Shown here: positions 59,965 to 64,000 of the stretch, piece by piece
Layout of the letters: the number at the start of each line of letters is the position of its first letter
Position numbering within the stretch: position 1 is the first letter of the stretch
DNA from: Lumbricus rubellus
Lineage: Eukaryota > Annelida > Clitellata > Crassiclitellata > Lumbricidae
Assembly: GCA_945859605.1 (NCBI GenBank)
Contig: OX243814.1
Coordinates: 30,419,673 to 30,483,672 of the forward strand
DNA: 64,000 nucleotides
Reading direction: 5' to 3'
Program-made: the position numbers and the translations under genes
The notes under the pieces: generated by a model
What the model was told of the DNA's origin: nothing
Seen by the model: only the letters and a program-made list of their open reading frames with translations
Database searches by the model: none

Positions 59965-61706
59965 CAATTTAATCTGAATGATTATGGGCTCAAAATTATG
60001 TAAAATTACAAAGCGCATAATTATTCGTGTTATTCTTAATAAGACCTAGGACTATTATCACTATTATCGTTATTGCTCATTCATTCATTACGAAGATTTA
60101 CATAGCGCCCCTTCAAGGTCACTATACTCAGAAGAGTAACTGAAAACATGCCTCTTTTTGGTCTGCATATTGCTGGCAATGTTACTTTTTGCCAGTCCTG
60201 TAAACATTATCTTCTTTTAATTTTATATACACCGTGGTTCAAAAAAAACTAAGCCAAATTGTTTTTCATATATCTCTGATGCCTGATAACATATCACGCT
60301 AAAATTTTCCAAATATTTAGAGAAGTGGACCAAGAATATGATTCCAAAATTTCAAGATATAAAATTGAACGGATAAAAAGATATGAATCTTTCAACTTCA
60401 TATGCCGAAATTGCAGTTTACAAGCAATTTTCAACCAGATTCAGTAAAAAGTAAGCTAAACTGGTTTTCTTATATCTCCAATGCCTGATAATTAATCATA
60501 CCAAAATTTTCCAGATATTTAGAGGATTGAACCAAGAATAGGATTCCAAAATATCATGTCTTAAATTTGAAAGGATAGAAAGATATGAATATTTAAACTT
60601 GATCTCCAGAAATGTCTGTTTTCAGCAAGTCTGTTATGGTGTTCGTTGCGGTTTCGATGCTTGATAGTTCCGAATTTTGGTCTTCATGGATGATGAAGTA
60701 AAATTAATTAATTATAAAGTGTGGAGCGTGATGTAAGACCGAATCTACCAAACAACAATCCATGATCTAAAGTCTAAACGATCTGAAGCAACCAGCGCTT
60801 GTTGGAAGTGTGGGATGGCCTGGACCAGTGGATAATCGACGATGCTGTTGCGTAATGCATGGCGCCAGCGCTTCCAGGCTTGCGTGCAAGCAGGAGGACA
60901 TTTTGAGCATCTTAATTAATTAAATAATAAAACCATACTGTTGTAATCATATTGTTAGTTCAATTCTCTACATATCTGGAAAATTTTATAATGATTAATC
61001 ATCAGGCATTAGAGATATAAGAGAACATTTTATTGAACCTGACAGAAAATTGCTTGTAAACTGAAATTTCGGCATATGAAGTTTAAAAATTTATAGCTTT
61101 TTAACCGTTCAACTGTGTCTCATGAAATTTTGGAATCATATTCTTGGTCCACTTCTCTAAATAGTTGGAAAATATTAGCTTGATATGTCATCAGGTATTT
61201 GAGATATATGCAAAACAATTTGGCTTAGTTTTTTTTGAACCACGGTGTATATATGTATGGTCTAATAAGTAGATTTTGGTGTTTTTTTGCAGGATGGTCG
61301 AATCTTCCTAATTTCGTTTCCAGATCTTCTTGAACCTGCAATAATCTGCTTGGCTGAAGCAGGTAGGCTAATTGTTTCTCCTTGAACCTATCCTATATGG
61401 AAACTTTTTGTTTTGTTTTAGGCTTAGAGTTATGTTGCGCCAACTTATATTTGTGTGACTCTTTAATACTGCTTAAAAGCCTCTCCTATAGCTGCTAGAT
61501 AGTGATTGGTGCAGTATCTTTGTGACTGCGAGTTACCTGAAAACATAGTATAGTGTTCTCACACACACACTTAAGCGTGCATCAACAGAGGTGAATATCG
61601 TCTGGGTTTGTTTCAGATGCCAGTCGAAGCAATCAGAGGAGACCGAAAGGAAAACTTCCACCGAGATTCATCTGCGCTCCAATGGTACTGCTCTATTCGA
61701 CCAGAG
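29768..61706 (+). CDS. Gene model: giant repeat protein fused to AOS-like, PLAT and lipoxygenase domains (13 exons, 3' end outside window)
   Basis: Exons: 29768-29801, 31371-49394, 50166-50296, 51254-51482, 52037-52241, 52662-52862, 55439-55956, 56567-56842, 57584-57820, 58986-59146, 59755-59880, 61293-61362, 61617-61706. All introns are GT-AG, and all phases agree (1,1,0,1,2,2,1,1,1,0,0,1). The joined frame gives about 6,767 residues before the window ends. Residues 1-6019 are an acidic repeat region; about 6020-6400 align in order to the catalase-related domain of coral AOS-lipoxygenase; about 6425-6540 are PLAT; the rest is the start of a lipoxygenase catalytic domain. The iron-ligand segments must lie beyond 64,000. 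Family knowledge: such fusions make and convert fatty acid hydroperoxides. Inference: joining exon 2 to the enzyme exons rests on phase and on the lack of an in-frame Met within exons 3-4; an RNA read across 49394/50166 would settle it. The alternative is two adjacent genes. Confidence 0.7.
29802..31370 (+). other. Intron 1 (1.57 kb) with repeat debris
   Basis: Contains a right-half copy of the 12,366 foldback element at about 30,057-30,195 (GTGAGAATTGCCG.., CCAGTCTTTCTTAGAG, TTTTTCACGCCCCAATTCC), a dispersed-repeat piece at 30,630-30,712, and an antisense LINE/SINE tail at about 31,071-31,142 (CCTACTCGAAGGCGCTCCCG). There are several TAGGCCTA words, including a close pair near 30,212. No further exon recognised. 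Confidence 0.5.
31371..49394 (+). CDS. Exon 2: giant 18,024-bp exon encoding about 6,008 residues of acidic repeats
   Basis: One frame stays open for 18 kb. Upstream in frame there is a stop at 31,334 and an acceptor at 31,370. The frame leaves through CTCAAG|GTAGAA at 49,394; unspliced, it would end at the TAA at 49,409 after GRIQL. The product is rich in Glu, Asp, Ser, Lys and Thr, has only about half a dozen cysteines and no recognisable globular domain, so it is probably disordered. Order: a duplicated N-terminal module (residues about 40-300); a section with about 17 VRLxSLKxTS motifs (about 540-2890); an acidic Trp-containing section (about 2950-3700); 14 YDFQF repeats (about 3790-4390); 24 EFGDFGF repeats (about 4395-5535); and a C-terminal section. 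Repeat copies differ by in-frame indels only, which is strong evidence of coding. No named homologue recognised. Function unknown; a scaffold or tether is inferred. Confidence 0.92.
31499..32260 (+). other. Duplicated N-terminal module with AKAP-like amphipathic helices
   Basis: Two copies of a module: [17 protein letters not shown] (31,499-31,549), then WLEASA and YVQTER; and [17 protein letters not shown] (32,084-32,134), then WLGASA and YVQTDR. Both 17-mers place hydrophobic residues in the pattern L/M-A-x-x-V-x-x-x-V-L of PKA-regulatory-subunit-binding helices, close to the artificial AKAP-IS peptide (LAKQIVDNAI). Anchoring of PKA is inferred from this pattern only. Confidence 0.45.
31836..39690 (+). 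repeat. Coding repeat: [16 protein letters not shown] motif, 8 copies
   Basis: One diverged copy near the N-terminus ([16 protein letters not shown], about 31,855) and seven close copies between about 35,565 and 39,690, most preceded by DDPNYS. Consensus [24 protein letters not shown]. The motif is basic and is followed by Ser/Asp/Glu-rich sequence (SSDSSDEK). Conservation above the disordered background suggests a binding peptide. Function unknown. Confidence 0.8.
32960..40010 (+). repeat. Coding repeat: RxVRLxSLKxTS motif, about 17 copies
   Basis: Clear copies start near 32,980, 33,130, 33,625, 34,480, 34,627, 34,785, 34,925, 35,350, 35,920, 36,065, 36,510, 37,375, 37,520, 37,965, 38,825, 38,965 and 39,400. 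A decayed copy lies at about 39,965 ([14 protein letters not shown]) and a possible one at 32,012 ([11 protein letters not shown]). Each basic-hydrophobic motif sits between acidic stretches ([13 protein letters not shown] before, LEDFEQD after). Two subtypes alternate: [13 protein letters not shown] and [14 protein letters not shown]. Each has Arg three residues before a Ser. Confidence 0.88.
42715..44518 (+). repeat. Coding repeat: about 44-residue YDFQF unit, 14 copies
   Basis: Unit of about 132 bp: [10 protein letters not shown], then [18 protein letters not shown], then an acidic linker. Two subtypes ([12 protein letters not shown] and [12 protein letters not shown] or [12 protein letters not shown]) tend to alternate, giving a dimer of about 265 bp. 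Blocks around 42,900-43,110 and 43,440-43,650 are nearly identical, so dimers were duplicated recently or are being homogenised. One unit has a 6-bp TAGGCCTA-type insertion at 43,233-43,240 that adds Gly-Leu. Confidence 0.93.
44520..47935 (+). repeat. Coding repeat: about 35-residue EFGDFGF unit, 24 copies in three blocks
   Basis: Unit of about 105 bp: [14 protein letters not shown], then [20 protein letters not shown]. Three blocks: 3 copies (44,520-44,810), 8 copies (45,340-46,145) and 13 copies (46,600-47,935). The blocks are separated by copies of a longer module ([37 protein letters not shown]). The last block is nearly homogeneous. The minus strand of this block is also open (a 448-codon frame), but that is a shadow. 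Confidence 0.93.
49395..50165 (+). other. Intron 2 with a 20-21-bp minisatellite
   Basis: From about 49,961 to 50,148, about nine units of CCAAGTACACCAAACCATAA run almost up to the exon 3 acceptor (TTGTTTGGCTGTGTAG). The 5' half is unique. The retained-intron stop codon for exon 2 lies at 49,409-49,411. Confidence 0.7.
50166..50296 (+). CDS. Exon 3 (44 residues), N-terminal lead of the AOS-like domain
   Basis: Acceptor TTGTTTGGCTGTGTAG|AT and donor AGCCAG|GTATGC. Phase 1 in and phase 0 out both fit their neighbours. It encodes a segment ending [17 protein letters not shown]. The EIEKRQQKE part resembles the N-terminal helix of coral AOS (a Glu-Leu-Glu-Lys-Arg segment about 45 residues before the haem-site loop), in the expected position. 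It has no in-frame Met, so it must be joined to upstream coding sequence. Confidence is moderate because the exon is short. Confidence 0.6.
50606..51205 (+). repeat. Intron 3 minisatellite, 17-bp unit AATAAACGACTACTGTC
   Basis: About 34 units over 600 bp, with about 29 intact AATAAA hexamers on the gene's sense strand. Variants are AATAAATG, AACAAACG and ATTAAACG. Two units carry GGCTA and one carries GCCTA inserted at a TA (TAGGCTA at 50,967 and 51,074; TAGCCTA at 50,676). A short (CAAT)n run at 50,308-50,344 precedes it. AATAAA is the core polyadenylation signal, but use of these sites is not shown. Confidence 0.95.
51254..51482 (+). CDS. Exon 4: catalase-related (AOS-like) domain, first part
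   Basis: Acceptor TTTCCTTTCAG|GAG, donor CCCAG|GTCGGT, phase 0 in and 1 out. After a Ser/Ala-rich lead, the sequence [15 protein letters not shown], then [17 protein letters not shown], aligns with coral AOS (VGTGGIGEITIVND, HEFFTAGRTFPARLRHA). The loop that should carry the distal haem His (His67 of coral AOS, in RRATHTVG) reads RKDSRPVG here and contains no His. An in-frame ATG at 51,230, just upstream of the acceptor, could start a shorter enzyme-only protein if transcription began in intron 3. Confidence 0.88.
51740..51965 (+). mobile_element. LINE 3' end fragment in intron 4
   Basis: Encodes [20 protein letters not shown], then LKTHFFLQ and a stop after HWERY, the same tail as the LINE at 25,041 but from another subfamily. 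It ends in (ATTAC)n at about 51,945-51,963. Inserted in the sense orientation within the 554-bp intron 4. Confidence 0.8.
52037..52241 (+). CDS. Exon 5: catalase-related (AOS-like) domain, second part
   Basis: Acceptor TTGTTGTCCAG|CT (phase 1) and donor GCATG|GTAAAC (phase 2). [15 protein letters not shown] and [15 protein letters not shown] align with coral AOS (DARSFSIKFADSD, GPLDIVMNTGEANIF). The catalytic Asn (Asn137 of coral AOS, in VMNTG) is Gln here (VLQTG). The alignment is ungapped around that site. Confidence 0.88.
52242..52661 (+). repeat. Intron 5, mostly ATC/CAC trinucleotide repeat
   Basis: (ATC)n, (GTC)n and (CAC)n mixtures fill 52,245-52,615, so nearly the whole intron is simple repeat. 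Open frames encoding His or Ser runs are artefacts. Confidence 0.92.
52662..52862 (+). CDS. Exon 6: catalase-related (AOS-like) domain, third part
   Basis: Acceptor GATAACTTTAG|C and donor CTCCT|GTGAGT, phase 2 on both sides. [20 protein letters not shown], then YSPVIYHF and [12 protein letters not shown], then ETGRLLPEQ, align in order with coral AOS (VEALRRAPDTFAHLYYYSQV, YCRYRALPGD, ESGRLTEEE). The length matches the family. Confidence 0.9.
52863..55438 (+). other. Intron 6 (2.6 kb) with GAT/GGTGAT repeat
   Basis: 53,085-53,640 is (GAT)n passing into (GGTGAT)n and then (GGTGTT)n; a (TA)n run lies at 54,268-54,302. The rest is unique-looking. No further exon is needed, because the phases of exons 6 and 7 join directly and the homology is continuous across the junction. 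Confidence 0.85.
55439..55956 (+). CDS. Exon 7: end of AOS-like domain and first strand of the PLAT domain
   Basis: Acceptor TTTACTTTACAG|G and donor CGTAG|GTAAGG. Conserved landmarks are [37 protein letters not shown] and [10 protein letters not shown]. Where coral AOS has the proximal haem ligand Tyr353 and its partner Arg349 (ELRVAVYTW after DYNSIG), this protein reads EMLAVAATG, so Tyr is replaced by Ala and Arg by Leu. The end ([25 protein letters not shown]) is the first PLAT strand pair, as in VEVETGDREHAGTDATITI. Strong homology throughout, apart from the haem-site changes. Confidence 0.95.
55957..56566 (+). repeat. Intron 7, mostly CAATCAGT-type repeat
   Basis: An imperfect tetranucleotide array of CAAT and CAGT units fills about 56,110-56,522, ending 45 bp before the exon 8 acceptor. 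Confidence 0.92.
56567..56842 (+). CDS. Exon 8: PLAT (beta-sandwich, membrane/lipid-targeting) domain
   Basis: Acceptor AAATACATTGTAG|GC and donor GACCAG|GTCAGC, phase 1 on both sides. [31 protein letters not shown] and [11 protein letters not shown] match the PLAT domains of animal lipoxygenases (GRTDYLKL..NDFEAGS, DWYLKYITL, PCYRWITGDV of 5-LOX). PLAT domains place lipoxygenases on membranes, often Ca2+-dependently. The family's substrate-presenting role is known; activity here is inferred. Confidence 0.95.
57584..57820 (+). CDS. Exon 9: linker and start of the lipoxygenase catalytic domain
   Basis: Acceptor ACTTATTTGCAG|GA and donor TCTCGC|GTAAGC, phase 1 on both sides. Encodes [11 protein letters not shown], then a helix with RQQQLKWRI and MLPGYLQ. 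Position and general pattern (basic helix, aromatic, Pro-Gly) match the segment after PLAT in animal lipoxygenases, but identity is low. Confidence 0.8.
57821..58985 (+). other. Intron 9 with tandemly duplicated SINE
   Basis: Apart from the SINE at 57,874-58,260, the intron is unique-looking, with TAGGCCTA words near 58,569 and 58,630. No extra exon is needed by phase or homology. Confidence 0.6.
57874..58260 (+). mobile_element. SINE with internal tandem duplication
   Basis: The first copy is complete (CACGGTGGTGTAGTGGTGGC, B box GGTTCGAATCC, body, GGGAGCGCCTCTGAGTAGAG). It is followed at about 58,060 by a second copy starting inside the tRNA-related head (TGCCTTGGAGCCGGAAGG) and running to the tail (CTTGAAGGGGCGCTAT, AAAAAAAGTGCATATA). 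The two bodies are nearly identical, so the duplication is recent or came by template switching. Confidence 0.85.
58986..59146 (+). CDS. Exon 10: lipoxygenase catalytic domain
   Basis: Acceptor TTGTTCTAACAG|TT and donor AGACAG|GTAAGA, phase 1 in and 0 out. Encodes [23 protein letters not shown] and [14 protein letters not shown]. Family members read FMHMF, FEKIF and NHWQEDLMFGYQ at these positions (5-LOX), or WHEDRWFGYQ in coral. Confidence 0.9.
59147..59754 (+). other. Intron 10, nothing recognisable
   Basis: AT-rich, with ATT-type runs near 59,690-59,710. No repeat family or exon identified. Confidence 0.5.
59755..59880 (+). CDS. Exon 11: lipoxygenase catalytic domain
   Basis: Acceptor CCTTTTCTGTTTAG|CTA and donor ATGCAG|GTTGGT, phase 0 on both sides. 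[20 protein letters not shown] and [11 protein letters not shown] match the family signature FLNGCNPVLIRRC..LP..PVTTEMV of 5-LOX and FLNGANPVILTRCDALPSNF of the coral enzyme. The strongest lipoxygenase exon in the window. Confidence 0.95.
59881..61292 (+). other. Intron 11 with TTA repeat and a mariner-like element
   Basis: (TTA)n at 59,886-59,964, an antisense LINE/SINE tail at about 60,096-60,175 (AGCGCCCCTTCAAGGTCACT), then the TA-flanked element at 60,230-61,247 that ends 45 bp before exon 12. Confidence 0.8.
60230..61247. mobile_element. Tc1/mariner-like element with two-tier inverted repeats
   Basis: Ends CACCGTGGTTCAAAAAAAAC and its inverse (TTTTTTTTGAACCACGGTG), flanked by TA (60,228-60,229 and 61,248-61,249). 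Each arm holds two tandem versions of the same text (ATATCTCTGATGCCTGATAA and ATATCTCCAATGCCTGATAA on the left, inverted counterparts on the right), an IR/DR-like plan. Near 60,805-60,915 the plus strand retains a transposase C-terminus ([17 protein letters not shown]), typical of the superfamily. The rest of the transposase is gone, so it is a 1,018-bp internally deleted copy. Confidence 0.82.
61293..61362 (+). CDS. Exon 12: lipoxygenase catalytic domain
   Basis: Acceptor GTTTTTTTGCAG|GAT and donor GAAGCAG|GTAGGC, phase 0 in and 1 out. [14 protein letters not shown] matches the beta-strand after the signature of exon 11 (QGNIFIVDFELLD in 5-LOX, DGHIYIVDFKVL in coral). The following residues are shorter than in the coral protein. 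Confidence 0.88.
61617..61706 (+). CDS. Exon 13: lipoxygenase catalytic domain; gene continues beyond the window
   Basis: Acceptor GTTTGTTTCAG|AT and donor CCAGAG|GTCAGT, phase 1 on both sides. It ends [17 protein letters not shown], matching LQFLAAPICLLYKN of 5-LOX and IRYCAAPLALFYVN of coral. The next family segment (PIAIQLNQ) was searched for by eye to 64,000 and not found, so the following exon lies outside. Confidence 0.88.
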
Positions 61707-62010
61707 GTCAGTCTGTCACCATCGCCATCGTCAGTCTGTCACCATCGCCATCGTCAGTCTGTCACCATCGCCATCGTCAGTCTGTCACCATCGCCATCGT
61801 CAGTCTGTCACATCGCCATTGTCAGTCTGTCACATCGCCATTGTCAGTCTGTCATCATCGCCATCGTCAGTCTGTCACCATCGCCATCGTCAGTCTGTCA
61901 CCATCGCCACCGTCAGTTTGTCACCATCGCCATCGTCAGTCTGTCACCATCGCCATCGTCTGTCTGTCACCATCGTCACCGTCAGTCTGTCACCATCGCC
62001 ATCGTAATGA
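61707..62010 (+). repeat. 23-bp minisatellite starting at the exon 13 splice donor
   Basis: About 13 units of GTCAGTCTGTCACCATCGCC plus ATC. The first unit supplies the donor GTCAGT of exon 13, and each later unit repeats the same GTCAGT hexamer. Frames stay open (SLSPSPSSVCHHRH repeats) because 23 bp repeats through all three frames without stops; I do not call them coding. Confidence 0.93.
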
Positions 62011-62089
62011 TTGCTGCCACAACACCATAAGCCCTGTTAACAATGACACCACCTCCAACTAAAACTAAAACAAAGACGACATTGTCGTC

Positions 62090-62225
62090 ATCATTATGGC
62101 CATTATAATCATCATTATCATAGTCGTTGTCATCCCTAACAACAACAACAACAACCACAACATCATCACCAACATTATTGTTATCAGCAGTAACATCATT
62201 CTCGTTGTTGACTTTCGGATCCAAA
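62090..62225. repeat. ATC/AAC trinucleotide-rich tract
   Basis: Mixture of ATC, AAC and ATT triplets. No gene. Confidence 0.7.
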
Positions 62226-62279
62226 CTGCTGCTCTCCGCTCTGGTGCACAAGCTGAGCATAAATTATTGTTCCACCCTC

Positions 62280-62452
62280 ACAGAATGCAGCAATCAGACA
62301 GCGCCGTGCCTATTGCGTTGCCGACCTTGCAACCTGGAATGGGAACCCTACCGTGTTCCGTCAAATATATAGATCTACTTGCTGGCCACTCTACCTCGCT
62401 TTTCTCTATTATAACTTTAAGACTCGCTTCTGGTTGGGCTGGGAGCCCTGAG
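62280..62452 (+). mobile_element. Probable LINE 3' end fragment
   Basis: The plus-strand frame reads WNGNPTVFRQ.. and ends FKTRFWLGWEP with a stop, the pattern of a LINE ORF2 terminus (WNSLP..R..FK..LKT). Only a weak match to the other copies, so the call is tentative. Confidence 0.4.
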
Positions 62453-62545
62453 CAGTGGCGGCGCCAGGGGGCTAGGGGGGCTAAGCCCCCCCTAAACGTG
62501 GCTCAGCCCCCCGAAACGAAAAAGCCGAAAATGTCTATAACGCTT
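62453..62545. mobile_element. Left-end fragment of the CAGTGGCGGCG MITE family
   Basis: CAGTGGCGGCGCCAGG, GCTAAGCCCCCC, GGCTCAGCCCCCCGAAAC and AAAATGTCTATAACG match the left part of the element at 23,531-23,789. No right end found. Confidence 0.65.
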
Positions 62546-62634
62546 TCTTCGCAATAAGAAAACTAGACAACGACCAACGGCACCGAAATCAACTATGTTA
62601 TTGTGGCGAAATTAAAGATTGTCCTGGTGGATCC

Positions 62635-63110
62635 AGCCCTTCCCCTCCAGCCCGGATTCAGAACAATCCGGACCTCAGTCCCCTTCCTCCCGCTAGTTCG
62701 AACTTTCAGCCCCTCCATCCTCCAGACTGCTCCGGACCACAGCCCTCTTCCTCCCGCTAGTTCGGACTTTCAGCCCCCTCCATCCTCCAGACCGCTCCGG
62801 ACCTCAGCCCCCTTCCTCCCGCTAGTTCGGACTTTCAGCCCCCTCCATCCTCCAGACCGCTCCGGACCTCAGTCCCCTTCCTCCCGAAAGTTCGGACTTT
62901 CAGCCCCTTCACTTCTCCAGACCGGTTCGGATCTCAGCCCCTTCATCTCGCCAGTTCGGACTTTCAGCCCTTCCATCCTCCAGAGCGGTCCGGACCTCAG
63001 CCCTCTTTCTCCCGCTAGTTCTAAATTCCAGCCCCTTTACTCCTACAGACCGGTCCGGACCTCAGCCCCCTTCATCCCGCCAGTTCGGAATTCCAGCCCC
63101 CAGCTAGTCC
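62635..63110. repeat. 65-bp tandem repeat, C-rich
   Basis: About seven imperfect units containing TTCGGACTTTCAGCCCCCTC, ATCCTCCAGACCGCTCCGGA and CCTCAGCCCCCTTCCTCCCG. A 237-codon Pro/Ser-rich frame runs through it, but it only reflects the repeat and has no splice context. It lies within the right-hand intron of the giant gene. Confidence 0.88.
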
Positions 63111-64000
63111 TATGCAATCACATACGAAATGGGGTTTCAATTAGAAGCAGCACTCGTCGGGAGACTTGGGGGAAATGCCAAGGGGACGTTCCACAAGTTT
63201 GTAGTCAAGAGTTTGCGGGGCCCAATGCAGCAAACGATTCTCTGAAAAGGGTTCTCAAGCACAGCATTTGCGAAGTTGATTTCCTGCCAATAAGGTACTG
63301 TAAGCTTATACCATAGCTTTTAATATTCTAGAAAACTCGAATTCTACCGGTAGGCATAGCTCAGGGCTGAAAGTGGTTTGGCAAAGTTGCCGGGTCTGAC
63401 TGTGGCGGACGAACCGAAGCACCCATTTTTGTTACCTGACGACCTTTTTTTAGCCATTAAATTTTGCTCATAAAATTTCAAAATCTTACCATTTTTACCT
63501 ATTTATTTTAGCCTATCTGACGACCTGGTTTTTAGTTGTTTTCTCAAAAATTGTTAAACTTGCTTCCCGACTGATACCCGGCACCAGCAGGACAGCAGGT
63601 CACAAAAAACAATGCCGGGTCGCAGATCCTGACAGACCCGTCTCATTTTCAGTCCAGACCTAGCCTGCATGTACACTAGTAGTTGTGACTCGCTTTATTT
63701 GCAGACTCGCTCTTTCGGAATCTTTTCCAACACACCCAATCACTTTCATTTGGCAAAATGACCTCAGTATAGGCTATTAATTAATGCTGCCAAGCGATTA
63801 AAGCTTCCAATATCATCACAGTAAAAATTAAGGTGAGTAGCGCGAGGACCTGAAAGCGCAGGGCCCACGGCGGCTGCAGACTCGTTTGCCTTTCCCTAAT
63901 ACCGTGCCTGTTTGTGGTTGAGGGACGGAGCCTAGGAGATGCTTAAGTGTAGGCCTACCCAATATTTCATAAATATTTCCGATATATCATAATAAATAGC
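63111..64000. other. No exon recognised (intron 13 continues)
   Basis: I looked for the next lipoxygenase segments (PIAIQLNQ, the WxxAK region, the His-x4-His iron site) and did not see them. One TAGGCCTA-type word lies near 63,950. Confidence 0.5.

Noticed and set aside
62603..63316. 237-codon Pro/Ser-rich open frame
   Set aside because: It is generated by a 65-bp tandem repeat, with no splice-site pairing to exon 13 and no match to the next lipoxygenase segment.

Overview
The window is animal nuclear DNA: GT-AG introns, tRNA-derived SINEs, LINE 3' ends, Tc1/mariner-like DNA transposons, and long tracts of simple repeat and minisatellite. The one recognisable gene belongs to the catalase-related allene oxide synthase / lipoxygenase fusion family, known best from corals. 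A marine invertebrate is therefore likely, and I lean towards a deuterostome such as an echinoderm or hemichordate. That placement is inference only.

Bases 1-29,700 hold no protein-coding gene that I can support. They contain micro- and minisatellites (ATGT, TCTG/CAGA, GAAT, CTG; units of 9, 10 and 17 bp), SINE copies, three LINE 3' ends, a decayed 1.26-kb mariner-type transposon with about 207-bp inverted repeats, several small foldback elements, and a 1-kb patch strewn with an AATAAGGCCCA motif.

Bases 29,768-61,706 hold one large plus-strand gene, cut by the right edge. I assembled 13 coding exons by hand, and splice phase agrees at every junction. Exon 1 is a short start exon. Exon 2 is a giant 18-kb exon encoding about 6,008 residues of acidic, almost cysteine-free, repeat-built and probably disordered protein. 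Exons 3-7 encode a catalase-related (AOS-like) domain, exons 7-8 a PLAT domain, and exons 9-13 the first part of a lipoxygenase catalytic domain. The iron-binding part must lie beyond base 64,000. The modelled part is already about 6,767 residues.

The AOS-like domain lacks every haem-site residue I can align (distal His, Asn, proximal Tyr and its Arg partner), so it is probably a haem-free pseudoenzyme. The giant exon carries two helices resembling PKA-anchoring (AKAP) helices, about 17 copies of an R-x-V-R-L-x-S-L-K-x-T-S motif, 14 copies of an approximately 44-residue repeat and 24 copies of an approximately 35-residue repeat. I infer a giant scaffold tethered to an oxylipin enzyme. Intron 3 contains about 29 sense-strand AATAAA hexamers in a 17-bp minisatellite, which could allow the giant part to be made without the enzyme.

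A separate, genome-level signal is the octamer TAGGCCTA with its relatives TAGGCTA and TAGCCTA. Pairs of repeat copies inside the window show these arise by insertion of GGCCTA, GGCTA or GCCTA at a TA dinucleotide. Examples lie in the giant coding exon, in a transposase pseudogene, in a transposon inverted repeat and in a minisatellite.
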